Below, in pieces: positions 1 through 12,027 of a DNA stretch of 64,000 nt; positions within the stretch are counted from its first letter, which is position 1, and every line of letters starts with the position of its first letter. The stretch is from Actinomortierella ambigua (Eukaryota; Mortierellomycota; Mortierellomycetes; Mortierellales; Mortierellaceae), in the NCBI GenBank assembly GCA_016098155.1, contig JAAAJB010000024.1, positions 1 through 64,000 of the forward strand. Direction: 5' to 3'. Below the pieces are notes generated by a model. The model was not told the DNA's origin. It was given only the letters and a program-made list of their open reading frames with translations, and did no database searches. The translations under genes and the position numbers were made by a program.

Positions 1-3000
1 TTTTTCGGCCTTTGCCCTTCTCATCTTTCTTCCTTTTCTTCCATCTCTTCCATCTGCGTTGCTGTTGTCTCGTCCTGAACGCCATCAGCTCGTTGGTGTA
101 GGACACTCCTTGCAAATATTTTGCCGTCGACCGAGTCGCCTTTGGAAGTGGAATGATCTCCTCCTTTGAAGCCTGATCGCCGAATAGAGATGGGTCGTCG
201 GTGTCCATCACCTCAATGTCCTCGCCCACGTCCACCATTTCTGTGTCCTGACCCGTGTCCTGTGTGTCGTCCAGATCTAAGTTCAGCAATGGTCAACGCT
301 GTTAGGTTCTGAATAATATTCTCTGTATCTTTTTTTTTTGAGAAGGGGGGAGACATCACCAGCCCAGTGTACTTACCATACAAGGCGTGGAATCTGTTCA
401 AATGCGACTCTACTTGATCGAGCGTCTGTGGAACCGACTCAAGCATCGTTCGTATCCCTGGATCTCCTCCCCCGAAGGCGACTACTTTGCGCGGATCGTC
501 CCGAACGCCGTCTATCAGCGCCTGGATGTCGATGTGTGATGGTGCCTCCTCCATTTGGTGGTCGTCCCATTCGATCCTCAGCAGTGTGGGCGCTTTCCCA
601 TCGTCGGATCCTTGTTCTTGCTTGCGCTTGTACGCCTGCTCGACTTTGGCCCAGTAATATCCTTCTTTACGAGCCAAAAGTAGCTCGTTCTGCAAGGAGT
701 GCGTTTTGCGCGAGTCGGCTTTCTTAGACTTCTTGTGCTCCTTGAGTTCTGTTTCTTTGGCCTTGGCTACTGCTGCTGCATTCTCTGCCGCTGCCGCTAC
801 TGCTGCTTGGTCCATCCCTTTAGACTCCCAGTGTCGTCTTTCCACCGCCCAATACTGCAGGATCCCACTGCCAGCCCAGGGGTTCCGCGCGGTCCGTTCG
901 AGATAATGGCTCTGTACAACCCGCCCACGCTCCCGTTCTGCGTTCGGTATGAGCGTACCTTGCAGTCGTACACGGCCTGCATCCACAAAGACAAGTCTAA
1001 AGTCAAGCGGTGTTCAGAGAATGTGAGACGGTGTCTTATTTTTACAAAAGGAAGAAAGAGAGAAAGTTGTCTGCAACTTACCGATTTTGAAAAACAATGT
1101 TGTGGTCGAGGCAGATCTGTTTCAACCGATCTAGGTCGAAAAAGGCTGCACAAACAGCCTCTTTGTTCGCTGGGTTACTGGCTTCGGCAACGCTGGTGAT
1201 CTCTCGACCCGCTGAGTTCACTATGGTAAACTGGTTCGCATCCGAGGAGCCAAGGATCTCGTACAGCGCTGCCGATGATAGCTGAAGAGACATCGTCGAC
1301 CCTGTAGCCACCTGAGGCGCCATCCGTCTCTGGCACCCAGAAAGACCCATCGTTTTGAAGAAAGCCTGAGCAATCAACACCATGGGCGCGCACAGCACCA
1401 CGTGCCCTGAGTGCTCACGAGAGCCATTGTCGGTCGCAACCCGCTTTGGGGCAAATGGGCGTAGCATGTTGACAAGCTTCCGTGCCGCTGTCAACTCCTT
1501 CGTCGAGCACTTGGTGTGTTTCCCGATTGACTTTTTCACATAATTGTTGTTGATTGGGCGGTCGATGGCGCTCGAGTGCACCAGAGTGTTGACAACCGTA
1601 AAAAGTCGGCCGATTTGTTTGGCGCTCGACTCTGCGTTCGACGCTGCGCTTGTCATGCTGTCAGAGCTATTGTTGCCGTCATCGCTGTCATCGTTGTCTG
1701 ACTGCTCGTCCTCGTTCCTGGGTGGGCTCTTGGGCACATTCGCCGCCAAATCTTCATCTTCGCCATCCCCTTCGTCGTCGCCGTCACCCCCATCATCATC
1801 GTTGTCACCAATACCATCATCGTCGTCATCCATACCATCATCATCATCGTCCCAATCATCATCGTCGTCATCCCCATCATCATCATCGTCCCAATCATCA
1901 TCGTCGTCATCCCCATCATCATCACCGTCGCCATCGTCAGCGCTAACATCATTCCCTGCTACTTCGGCAACGGCAGCCCTTTTCCGCTCCTCAAGCTTGG
2001 CTATCGGCTTCCGATCCACATCTGCAGCAGAGCCAGGCTTCAGTTTCCTGAGCCTACGGAGGGCAGAGTCAATCCCCTGAAGCCGCCGTTGAGCACGATC
2101 ATCCAACTGGTCATTCCGTACCAGTTTCCCCAGCTCATTGAAGCGTCGGGCGAGGAGGAGTCTCCATTTTGATCGGCACATCTTGGCTCGCCGTGCTACC
2201 GCCCTGTTGGCTACTGTCTTGGCTTGTTGCGTCGCTGCCTTTTCACTGCTTTCTGCCTGGTTCTTCTCGAATTCCTGTGGAGCCAACCAGAGTCGGAGAA
2301 CGTTGATGACCAGGTTTTTGAACATCTTCTTGTACAGGGAGCCTTTCCACATGGCGTCGGTTGCCACGGCTAGTTGTCGGAGGTGTTGCGCGATCGTGAC
2401 TGTGAGGCCTTTTGTCGAGCATTGACCCTGGTAGCCGGTGCCTCGGATCGTTTGGCTGATATCGCCCCACACAGGATGCCGACCCTTCGCCACCGACTGG
2501 CCGCCTTTCCTTGGCGAAAGATGGTCCGTCCTCAACATTGAGAGGTGCTCATATGTCAGCAATTTGCACCGGTCGTCTTGCTTGTGGCGGGGACCCTTCA
2601 CCATAATTTCCATTGACTCTTGGAGCGACTTGGAGATGGGTGCCACGTCCAGTGTGGGCTTGAACCCTTCCGGCTGGAACTTCTCGGGGATCAATGCCCC
2701 GAGGTCAAAACCAATGGTGGGTTTCGGCCCATCGATGGCTGTGTATGCCGCACCAGCGGCAATCTATTGAGATTGGTAAGTGTATCGTAGAGGAAATGTG
2801 ATCAACATCCTTTCTAAAAAAAAAATAAAAAAAAATAAAATGCTCATCGATGGTGGACATACTGCAAGTGTGACCAAGTGCACCAAGATGTGCATCTCAG
2901 ACATGGCCCTTGTCACTGAGGCCTGGGCGTCTTCAATCTTGCGGCGAACGACATCACGGTGTTGCGGCTGCATGTCGCCCCGGATGCATTGTGAGAAACT

Positions 3001-4601
3001 TGCGGTGCAAGTCCTCATCTTTTTCTTCTCGGCTGCATGGGCATCTTCCTCCTCGCCGCCGGCTTCGCCTTCGTCCTCCCCACCTTCGTCTTCGTTGTCG
3101 GTCTCACCTTCGCCCTTGTTGTCGGTCTCACCTTCGCCCTTGTTGTCGGCATCACCTTCATCCTCACTGTCGGCCTCGTCTTCCTTCAGCAGCTTGAGAT
3201 ACTTGTCCTTGCCGCCCTTGTAGTCGTTGGTGAATGGATCGGCGAGGACCGGTTCATCTGTCTGCTGTTTCCATTCGCTGGCCCAAAGATGGTACAACAT
3301 CGACTGCACAACATCACGCCACAGGGTTAACCGACCCTTGCCATCTTTCGGCAAAATTGATGCCTTCATCGCAACAGATATGTCAACTGTGTTGCCGTAA
3401 ACCAGACGGGCGGCCACTGGGATTATTCCATTCGGGAGAGTGGACTTGCTTAGAGCTGACGCCTTCAACGCGGTGAGGATCTCTGTCTGCTGTTTTGTCT
3501 TTGAGCCGCTCTTCTGCGTGGGCGTCTTGTATGATTTCTTATCCAATAAGTCTCTGATAGCCTTTTGGACCTGCTTTTGCAGCTGTTGTAAGCTGATCAC
3601 ACGTACAAAATAGATAAAAAAACTTAATGTTGATAATGAATCATGCGCGTATGGCTGCAAAATCATGGTGAGAAAAAACCTTACCAAGCCCGAGGTAGTG
3701 CGTCCTGGTCCATGATGGGTACGAGACCTGATCTGGCTTTCTTGCGTCGTGCTGTTCGAAAGGCCGCGGTCGGGTATTGGTGAGTGGTCGGCCCTGGACT
3801 TGCAGGCTTTTCGTGTGGCATGCGAGGCAGCGTGGTGCTGACATCCAGTGCCATGACTTGCGAGGTAGAGCTGAAGGAGTCTCTTGCCCAGAATAGGCCC
3901 ACTCGCAGCTTTTGTTCTCTACCTTCTGCCTGGTAGACCTGTGGGGCCTTTGTGGACGAGAGTACCACAATATCAACTCCTGTCCGCTGGGCAGCGATCC
4001 AAAACGAAAAGTCGGACTTGGGTATTGGCACCGTGCCCTTAGCATCCCACGCATATTCCAACCCGCTGTTGGCGACAAGATTGGCGATCCAGACACCTAG
4101 CTGTGCCTGGCGGCAAGTCGGTGTGGCTGGCCCAGCCGATGGGTCGGCGAGCGGCACAAGGCCGCAATGAAGAATATTGTGCAAGGGCCGCCCGATATTC
4201 TCATTCGCCGCCGAGGTTTTCGCCACCTCAATCACAGCGCAATTAAGCCTGCTAGCATATTCCTCGCTCTCTGCGAGTGGTGGCGACGGAATACTTTCCC
4301 AGTTAGCTGGGATAATGCACCGATTGTATATGTCTATTGAAGCATAAAAGGCACATCAGTTTTACATATCCTGCACACAATACCCAGAGAAACATATAAA
4401 CACCTTTTCATTCTTACTTTCGCGAAAAGGCGTAGACTGGGGAATAATGGGTGCTGCCGATGAGGCTGATGATGCTGGTGCGGCCGATGAGGTTGCTGCT
4501 ACTGGTGCTACCGATGGGAAGGGATGTGGCAACAACCACTCATCTAGCTTTAGTTGTTTGCTGGGAGGTCGGACATCGCCCTTGTCTCTTCTTCTTTTCA
4601 T
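1..4601 (-). CDS. Large intron-bearing protein, possible Fanzor/TnpB-like RuvC nuclease (partial, runs off left edge)
   Basis: Six exons were rebuilt on the minus strand: 4601-4418, 4333-3685, 3592-2863, 2763-1082, 996-377 and 276 to beyond base 1. All introns are GT-AG and all five junctions keep frame, giving at least 1380 residues. The N-terminus is Lys/Arg-rich then Ser/Ala/Pro-rich. A long Asp/Asp-Trp acidic repeat lies near residues 770-830. Around residue 1260 (about bases 480-460) is VVAFGGGDPGIRT, which resembles the RuvC-I Asp-Pro-Gly motif of TnpB and Fanzor proteins. It is followed by a basic stretch with RSTAKYLQGVSY and RTRQQQRRW, resembling the Ser/Tyr/Arg segment that often follows that motif. 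The RuvC-II Glu, zinc finger and RuvC-III Asp would lie beyond the edge, so the family call is an inference. Otherwise it is an uncharacterised fungal protein. Confidence 0.45.
1790..1935. repeat. Asp/Trp-Asp coding tandem repeat
   Basis: On the plus strand, imperfect units of ATC, GTC and CCC triplets repeat with a higher-order period of about 45 bp. On the minus strand they encode long runs of Asp broken by Trp, Gly or Met in exon 4 of the large left-edge gene. The frame is kept, so the array reads as a low-complexity acidic linker, likely variable in length between strains. Confidence 0.8.
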
Positions 4602-5349
4602 TTTTGGAGGTGGTAATGGCGTCGAGAGAAAAGAAACAAGAGAAGGTAAGTGTTACGGATAGAGGGCATACAAATAGTTTTCAATCATCAGGCATTTTTT
4701 AATCAGTGCGTCCTACATATTCATCACATATTCATCAACACTACGTGTGCAGGATTCACGATCCAGCCATCAAACCCCTGACCAAAAAGAGAGGTGCTTC
4801 AGCCACAGGCTGTTTTCCCTCTACCCTTTTAATTTACGATAATAAATCTTTCCATCTCGTACGTACTTGTTTTCCCCTCGTGTCTGTTATTCACACCCTC
4901 TTTCCTCAACACTACGACTATCGTCACCGACATAAACCTTCAAGTTGAAGGCAGAGCGACGTAGAGCTGACCATTTGTAAGAGGATAGGACATCCTTTCC
5001 GATCAGAACGGTGAGGTCACCGAATTTGTATGCAAGTGTGTATTAAATCTTTGAACTTGGGAAAGTTTGATTTTGGTATGAATTTTAATATAGTTGTAAA
5101 TTTCTGTCCACACGCCATTTTTTCCTGCCCAGGATTGGCCCCAACGCTCTCCTTGCAAGTCGCGAAAGACGGGCGGTGCGGTGCAACTTTCAAAGTTTCA
5201 ATAATGTGGTGCGATGAACCAAGCCACCCAAGGAGTGGTTTCAAAAAAAAAATCCTTTTTGGTGTGCAACCCCCCTGAACAAGAAGACGTACTTCTCGTC
5301 CGACTTTCTACGCAGCCTCTTCCTCTTCCTCTTCTTACCCCCTTTCTCA
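4602..5349. other. Intergenic region between two divergent genes
   Basis: These 748 bp separate the start codon of the left-edge gene (minus strand) from that of MGM101 (plus strand). The stretch is AT-rich with T and C runs. The ORFs in it are short and show no domain. It probably holds both promoters; I see no conserved element. Confidence 0.5.
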
Positions 5350-6585
5350 ATGCTCTCTTCACTGTCAAGTCGCATTGTAACCTCGGGGACTGCCCGTCAG
5401 GTAATGCCGCGGTTCATATTGGAGCTCACTACGCCCTTTGTTCAACGTGAACATTCCTCCCTCTCTCTTCTGCTTCTCCCTTTCGAATGCTGTTTGGGCT
5501 GACCGTTTTTGCCACCATAATTGCATGAACCCGAAAGGCTGGGAGGAGAATGGCCCAAAAAAAAAAAAAGCTAATCACAAACACTCTCCCACACTCTCCC
5601 CACTAGGCCTCACGGACGTTCGCTCGTTCCTTTGCTTCCAAATCCTATGTGATCAAAGCCAAGGACGTGTCTGCCAGCTCACCCCGCCCCAGAACCACCT
5701 ACGCGTCTAAATATCCCTCCACATCAGCTGCTACTACTACTGCCAGCTCGACCACGAAATATGCCACTTCCGCCACCGAGTCTTCTTCACCGGCCAGTGC
5801 TCCTGCTTCCAGAGACGATGGTGATGGTAGTACCTTTGATATTGAGGAGACAGTCGCCGCCGCCGTCGGGGTCGTCGATGGAGGGGCAAGTGGCATCTCG
5901 CACGGTATCAAGGACTCTGGCATCGGAGAGCTGGGCTTGACGGAGCAAGGGCAGGACTGGACACGATCTTTTTCTGGAATGGCTGTCGAACCCTTTGAGA
6001 AGGAGGTGGCAGAGATCCTCATGACGCCCTTACACCCTGACGATATTGCGATCAAGCCCGATGGGCTCTTGTACTTGCCCGAAATCAAGTACCGCCGCAT
6101 CTTGAACCGAGCCTTTGGACCTGGAGGTTAGGAATTTGCCTTTCTTTCTTTTTTTTTAATTTTGTTTATTTGTTTGTTTTCAGAAGATCATGGCTTTGGA
6201 TTGACACCTCTTCTTCTTTCCCCCCCCCCTACTAGGATGGGGCTTGGCACCACGGAGTGAACATTCCATCTCACCCAAGACAATCTCCCGAGAATACGCA
6301 TTGATTTGTCGCGGTCGGTTTGTGAGTGTTGCCCGTGGCGAGCAGGACTACTTTGATCCAAGTGGGCTGGCCACGGCGACGGAGGGCTGCAAGTCGAATG
6401 CGTTGATGCGGTGTTGCAAGGACCTTGGTATTGCTTCCGAGTTGTGGGACCCGAATTTTATCCGCAAGTTTAAGAAGCAGTATTGCGAAGAGCTCTTTGT
6501 CGAACATGTTGTCACAAAGCGCAAGAAGAAGCTCTGGAAACGCAAGGATCAGGAATTTGATTATCCTTATGCAAAGACGCGGTAG
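5350..6585 (+). CDS. MGM101: Mitochondrial genome maintenance protein MGM101
   Basis: Rad52-like single-strand annealing protein that acts in mitochondrial nucleoids and is needed for mtDNA maintenance and recombination-based repair. Three exons: 5350-5400, 5607-6126 and 6236-6585, with GT-AG introns and consistent phase, 306 residues. The first exon plus the start of the second give an Arg/Ser-rich, acid-free N-terminus typical of a mitochondrial presequence. A Ser/Thr/Ala linker follows. The core holds the family signatures [52 protein letters not shown] and [20 protein letters not shown], then a basic tail. An internal GTG at 5649 would lose the presequence, so the upstream ATG exon was chosen. 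It is convergent with the ALKBH1 gene. Confidence 0.93.
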
Positions 6586-6836
6586 AACACAAGTACAAAA
6601 AAAAAAAAAAAGGTCTACCCTTCCGTCCGTCCCTCCTTCCACCATCCCTTCTCCTTCTCCCCTCCCAACCTCCTTTGGGTTCACTATGCTCCCATCCCCT
6701 TCAACAGAAAGCAACCCTTTCGTACCAAAAATGCATGATTTTGCAAACAGTCTTTCAATCAAAAGAAAAAATGACGATGAGGAATTTGTTGGAGGGGTAT
6801 TTGGTAAATTTTTTTTCTATTTTCCTTTGTGCTGAT

Positions 6837-8557
6837 CTATGCTTGAGATGGAGTAGCCTGGCCTGGCGGGAAGACTTGACGGATATTAAGATTGATTCTT
6901 GCCTCTGCGAGATAGTCTGCGCAAATATCCCACCCTGGCTCCTGCTCATGCTTCTGCAAATAGGATGGTAGCGTGTCCTCGATGATTCTCGGTACACCTA
7001 GTAAAAGGGAGGAGAGAAGATTTTGGTTTTGGGGTGATGAGTAAACTCTCGCAGATACAGTTGTGCATGCAACACTTTGATTTGGGGTGTGTGAATGTGT
7101 GCACGAGTTTTTTTTTTTTTTTTACCATGGAATGCTGCGCGGCAAGGGCCGGTCATTACAAGAATATCACCACTCTGCAGAAGAATTGGTGTAGGCGCCG
7201 TCTCCCGATCAGGCCCTCCGAGCAGGTAGATGCAAGAATGTCCAAAGCTACATGTTCAAACACCAATAACATATAAGGTGTCCGAAAAACGGAGAATAGC
7301 ATGGGTCAGTCATCCGCTCCATGTCAAAATTAGGGAGAAACACGAAAACGAGACGAGAAAGACTCACCTAAAGGACACCAAAGGCGCCGTTTTGTTTAGC
7401 TCGCTCCGATCAACATGCCCCATAAGCCGATCCTTCAGTTGATAGTAGTTGATCACACCGGCCTCGGCCACAAAGTCCTTGGATGGATACGAGTAGCCGC
7501 CAATGCCTTCGATGGCCTCCACCACGCCCTTGGACAGCTCACACAGCTCTGAGGGGAAAGGGGCATTCTGATCAAAGTGGTACGTCTTGGATGGCCAGTG
7601 GTATTGGTAGCCCAGAGTGATCCAACGCATCTTGCGGAAGAGCTGTGAAGGTGGAAGGATTGGGACCGTTGCAGACGGCCCGAGATCTGCCTTGGGCACA
7701 CCGTCCGGAACCGTCGGCGACCCTGCGATGATTGGGACGAGTGTACGGATAGATGATGGCTTGGATACTGCTTCTGTCGCTGATTTCGGAGCTGGTGCTG
7801 CCTGGCCGTTCGACTCCTTGTGCTTCTTGGCGTCTGGTGGACCATGTTTATCCTTGCTGTTGTTGTTGTCTTCGTCATCACTATCGTCGTCTGAGCCATA
7901 TCCCGCCGCCTGATCATCAACCTTGGCCCTTTTTTGGACAAACACACTCGGGTCCTCCAGGGTCGTTTCGCCTTTAAACACCTTCTCATGGAGTTGCCAG
8001 ACGCCCTCATCTGGTACGATGTAGTGAGTGTCGAGATTGCTCTTGTTTGGATGACGAGAATATTTGGCGAGGCAATTGCGGATGAGTTCCTTTTGTGCTG
8101 AGGGTGTGAATCCTGCGGGTATATAGATCAGACCCGGGTGGTCGTCGTGCATGTAGGCGTACTCGGACAACGAGGAATCCCACTCGTTTTCCACCACCTC
8201 CTCCACCCTCTCGTTTACTGTGCCTGCTGCTGCGGCTGTGGCTGTGGCAGTGTCGGATCGGAGGCCAAAGAGCGGTGAGATCTGGTCGAGCTTCTTGGTG
8301 ATAGGAACGATCTTGACTTTGGGGTTCTTCTGAAGCAGCTCCTCCCGAGGCAGTCGAAAGTTGAGGGCTTTAGAGTAATCAGGCGGCGGCAGGCGAGCCA
8401 GAAAGGCAAGCTCCGCCTCGCGAAAGGGGGTGCGGGTGGTTGCTTGGCGTTGAGCAGCCAGCTCGCGATTCCTCTCGGCTTGTCGCTCTAATTGCTTCCG
8501 CTGTCGGTTGGAGATTGGTTTCTGCAGAGGCTTTGTCGAATCGGCGTTGCTAGCCAT
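6837..8557 (-). CDS. ALKBH1: AlkB homolog 1 (Fe(II)/2-oxoglutarate dioxygenase)
   Basis: Dioxygenase of the ALKBH1 class. Known members demethylate nucleic acids, including tRNA, in nucleus and mitochondria. Exons are 8557-7368, 7247-7126 and 6997-6837; all junctions close in frame, 490 residues. The ATG at 8557 sits in the context ACACCATGG, better than an upstream in-frame codon. Visible family motifs are PGLIYIPAGFTPSAQKELI, RWITLGYQYHW, the metal-binding HVDRSEL (His-X-Asp), FGHSCIYLLGG, GDILVMTGPCRAAFHG with the distal His, and INLNIRQVFPPG with the 2-oxoglutarate-binding Arg. An acidic low-complexity insertion with GSDDDSDDEDNNN lies before the catalytic core. The gene is divergent from RecQ and convergent with MGM101. 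Confidence 0.93.
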
Positions 8558-8755
8558 GGTGTTTGAAATGGAGGATGGGGGGTGAAAACACTGGCGATGC
8601 TGAAGCTTTTGGGTGATCAAAGTGTGAGCTCGGGCCCCTCTCTCTGTCACAACGGGTTCACAGTCACTTTTTTCATTTTCGGTGGCAAACGAGTGCCATT
8701 CAAAACCTCACACTTCTTGTGAAAGACTTGATTGCATGAACTTGGCGCCTTCACC
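8558..8755. promoter_or_regulatory. Shared divergent promoter of ALKBH1 and RecQ
   Basis: Only 198 bp separate the two start codons, so the two genes very likely share one bidirectional promoter. No clear TATA box is visible on either strand. Both products act on damaged or structured nucleic acid, which makes joint regulation plausible but unproven. Confidence 0.5.
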
Positions 8756-11469
8756 ATGCGAAAGATCCAGACACAGCTGAGCTTCCACAAACATTCTGGA
8801 AACACAGAGGAATTCCGCATGCAAAATGCAGATTCACAGCGGTCCAAGAAAGAAAAGGACTGCTTCAAGTACCTACGCTCAGGTAACGACGAGTTTCGTA
8901 GTTGCGTTTGCCACTATTCCAACGCCATCTTTCACCTGCTGATGATCGCAATCTTTTTATACATATATTTTAAAATCAATATCTATAGTATTTGGACATA
9001 GTGCTTTCCGTGATAACCAGCAAAGCATTGTCAATGCAGCACTAGATGGTACGTTATTCACACCTTGCCTAATGAGTCGCGGTCGGATCAACGAGAAAAC
9101 CAATATCATTAACGTTCCATCTTCCTCTCTCTGATAGGACGCGACGTGATGGTGATCATGCCCACAGGCGGCGGCAAGTCCCTTTGCTATCAGCTCCCAG
9201 CAGTCATGAGCAAGGGAATCACGCTGGTTGTGTCTCCGCTTCTGGCACTCATCCATGATCAGGTGCAAGGACTCAAGCGTCTTGGCGTCGAGTGTGGATC
9301 GCTCAATTCGTCGATCGGAAAGCGGGCAAGGGGTATCATCATGAAGGATCTGGGACTGATGGAACCTAGAATCAAGATGCTTTACGTGACACCGGAGCTT
9401 TTGGCGACGTCCGAGTTTCGCAAAGTGTTGGCAGGCTTGGCGAAGCGCGGTATGGTGGCAAGACTCGTGATTGACGAGGCGCATTGTATCAGCGAGTGGG
9501 GCCATGACTTCCGCAAGGACTATGCACTTCTGGGCTATTTCCGTAAGACGTTCCCCAATATACCCATCACAGCCCTCACCGCGACTGCCACGGACAAGGT
9601 CCAGCAAGATATTATCAACATCCTTGGATTCCCAACGCCCCCCAAACTGGCCATGTTTGTGTCATCGTTCAACCGAGACAACCTTTATTATGAGGTCCGC
9701 TTCAACACCGACACCAAGTATGACGATTTTTTGGGGTTTTTGCTAAAGGCCACAAGGAATCGACAGGCACGGATACAGCAGGAGGAAAGGGCAGAGCAAC
9801 AGAGTCGATCCGGAGCCAATGGAGTGGAGATCAATTGCACCTCACCCACGGAGCATTCGGAGGCTATCTGCGGCGTCGTGTATTGCGGCCAACGACAGAC
9901 ATGTCAAGAGCTAGCACAGCGATTGAGCGACGATGGCATCCGCGCGGCAGCGTATCATTCAGGATTGACGCCAAAGCAACGAGAGCAAGTCTATAACCGT
10001 TGGTGCCGAGACGCCCCGATCACAAATGTCGGCTCTACCAAAGGAAAGGCAAAGAAGGAGGATACCAAAAAAGAAGAGGACAATTCCCCCGTGGATGTCA
10101 TTGTGGCCACCATTGCCTTTGGCATGGGCATCGACAAGTCCAACGTACGGTTTGTCTGTCATTGGGAGGTGCCAAAGTCGATCGAGGGTTACTACCAGGA
10201 GAGCGGGCGAGCTGGACGCGACGGCTTGCTGTCGCGGTGCATCCTCTACTATTCACGCGACGACCGGGACAAGATAAGGTATCTGATCCAGCTTGCCGCT
10301 GCTCAGAGGGCTCAAAGTCGTCATGGTGCAAATGGTACGAGCCAGAGTGCGGCCGATGATCGTCGTCTCCAAGAAACGCTGGATAACTTTCAGAAGATGA
10401 TCGACTATTGCGAGAATGTGACCCAGTGTCGACACGTGTTCTTGTGCGAGTACTTTGGCGAGAAGGTCCGACAGAGTACCGATGTATGTCACAAACAAGA
10501 ACGATGCGATGTCTGCCGAACGCCTGAGAAACTGGCCAAAGCCAAAGCCGCCATGGTGACGTCGAATTTATCCAGGACGATGGGGGGTGCCCAGCCGCTA
10601 TTTGGGAACGGCCGAGGCACGGGCAACGGCCTCTGGCAGGAAGAAGGTGCTGTCGCGCTCGAACGATATGATACCAGTCTGCTTGGCGGCGATGATGACG
10701 AAGTTGAAGGCTCCTCGGAGGGATCAGACAGCGATTCCGAGAATGGTGGTCGCAGGACTTTTCAGCAAGAGGAGATGACCGCGGCCGAACACTTTGCTAA
10801 AAGAAGGCGTCTGATGCATGGTAAGTCTTGCGGTAAAAAAAGTTCTCCCACAAAAGCGATATTTTTTTTGCTAGCTTATGTCAGCAAGCTGACGTGGAAG
10901 AAACTGCGAATGGTTTTGTTTATCTAGGTGACAAGACAAGCCAAGTGGGCTTCAAGAAGGCATCGGAGTTGAGTCGTCCAGATCCAAAGGAGGAAGAGGA
11001 GAAGGCCATCTCTACGAACAAGCATAACCTAGTAAATCCTTGCTCGACAGTGGTGCCACTCAAGATGCGCGAAACCTGTTATGAAGCCATCCTCAAGCAT
11101 CTTCAAGGACTCTTTCAGAGTACAAGCCACAAGTCACTGACTCAAAACTACTTTAGCAAGTTACCACCTTGTCCTGAAGTGGCTGCCGCAGGGCCTGACA
11201 CAACCACACGCGTAGCGGCCTTTGTGACCCTGCTGGCCCTCAAGATTGAAGAGGCCGGACTGGCGGGAAGCAAGACGTCAAATATCTACAAGAACACGCT
11301 CAGTCACCGCGTTATGAACATCAAGGGGTTCGAGGTCCAAGCCAAGACGGGGTTGACTCTGTTGAATAACCCAACAGCAGGTGATGCGTCGTCTGTGCAG
11401 GCTCACAAACCACCAGCACTCAATCCTGCTTGGACAATGGCTATCCGCCTTTGGACAGGCGAATCGTGA
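8756..11469 (+). CDS. RecQ-family ATP-dependent DNA helicase
   Basis: 3'-5' helicase that unwinds recombination and replication intermediates. Exons are 8756-8882, 8989-9048, 9138-10820 and 10928-11469, phases consistent, 803 residues. Motif 0 (FGHSAFRDNQQSIV) is encoded across the small second exon. Walker A is PTGGGKSLCYQLPA, motif II is DEAH in VIDEAHCISEWGHDFR, motif III is ALTATA, and the arginine-finger motif is QESGRAGRDG. A RecQ zinc-binding module follows with CRHVFLCEYFGE and CHKQERCDVC. No HRDC domain is evident; the C-terminus carries an acidic/basic linker and a helical region. The size and lack of HRDC resemble RECQL5 or short fungal RecQs more than Sgs1/BLM, but I would not assign the subfamily. 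Confidence 0.93.
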
Positions 11470-12027
11470 CTGCTATTCGTATTTCAACCTTTTTTTGCAA
11501 AGAAAAACTTTGCACTCCCAATCGTACAATAAACATTTCCTTTTGGCAACAACAACCTATCGACTCTGGGTATTTTTCGCTCCCTGATCCACCCCCGCCA
11601 GCAGCGACGCACGCACGACCGACTTGCAGGAAGTACAGCATATCTGAAAAAAAAGGGGAGGGAGTGACGTTCAGTCCACACCACTCAAAAACAGAAGGCA
11701 GCACGCAATCCACATCGAAGGAAAAAAAAAATAGGGGTTGCTCTCCCAAGCAAAGAAAAAAAAAGCTAGCAACTGCATCAGGCACGCACGAACGTGGCAG
11801 GGTATTGTTTCCCGAAAAAGAATCCAACCAATTGCACCATTATTCGTCCGTTATATTCCAGTACACCCTTGGAAAAAAAACGACATCGAGCTGACGGCAG
11901 TAAACATCGGTCTTCATCATTGACCCCAACAAACAAGAATAAACAAAAAAACGGCGACAACAGCAACAGCAGCAACAACAACAACAGCAGCAGCACAGAT
12001 ATACCGTATCACCGAGAGAACGACACC
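11470..12027. other. Intergenic region with A-runs and CAA/CAG tract
   Basis: The 558 bp between the RecQ stop and the methyltransferase start hold several A-runs and a CAA/CAG-rich stretch (about 11955-11998) just before the start codon. It probably contains the RecQ 3' end and the promoter and 5' UTR of the next gene. I see no gene in it. Confidence 0.5.

Noticed and set aside
1544..2080. 178-codon plus-strand ORF made mostly of Ser and Pro
   Set aside because: Antisense of the Asp-rich repeat in the left-edge gene, whose splice phases close consistently on the minus strand.
11794..12027. In-frame N-terminal extension of the methyltransferase from a GTG
   Set aside because: Starts at GTG, Asn/Ser low-complexity from CAA/CAG tracts, and a good ATG context lies at 12028.
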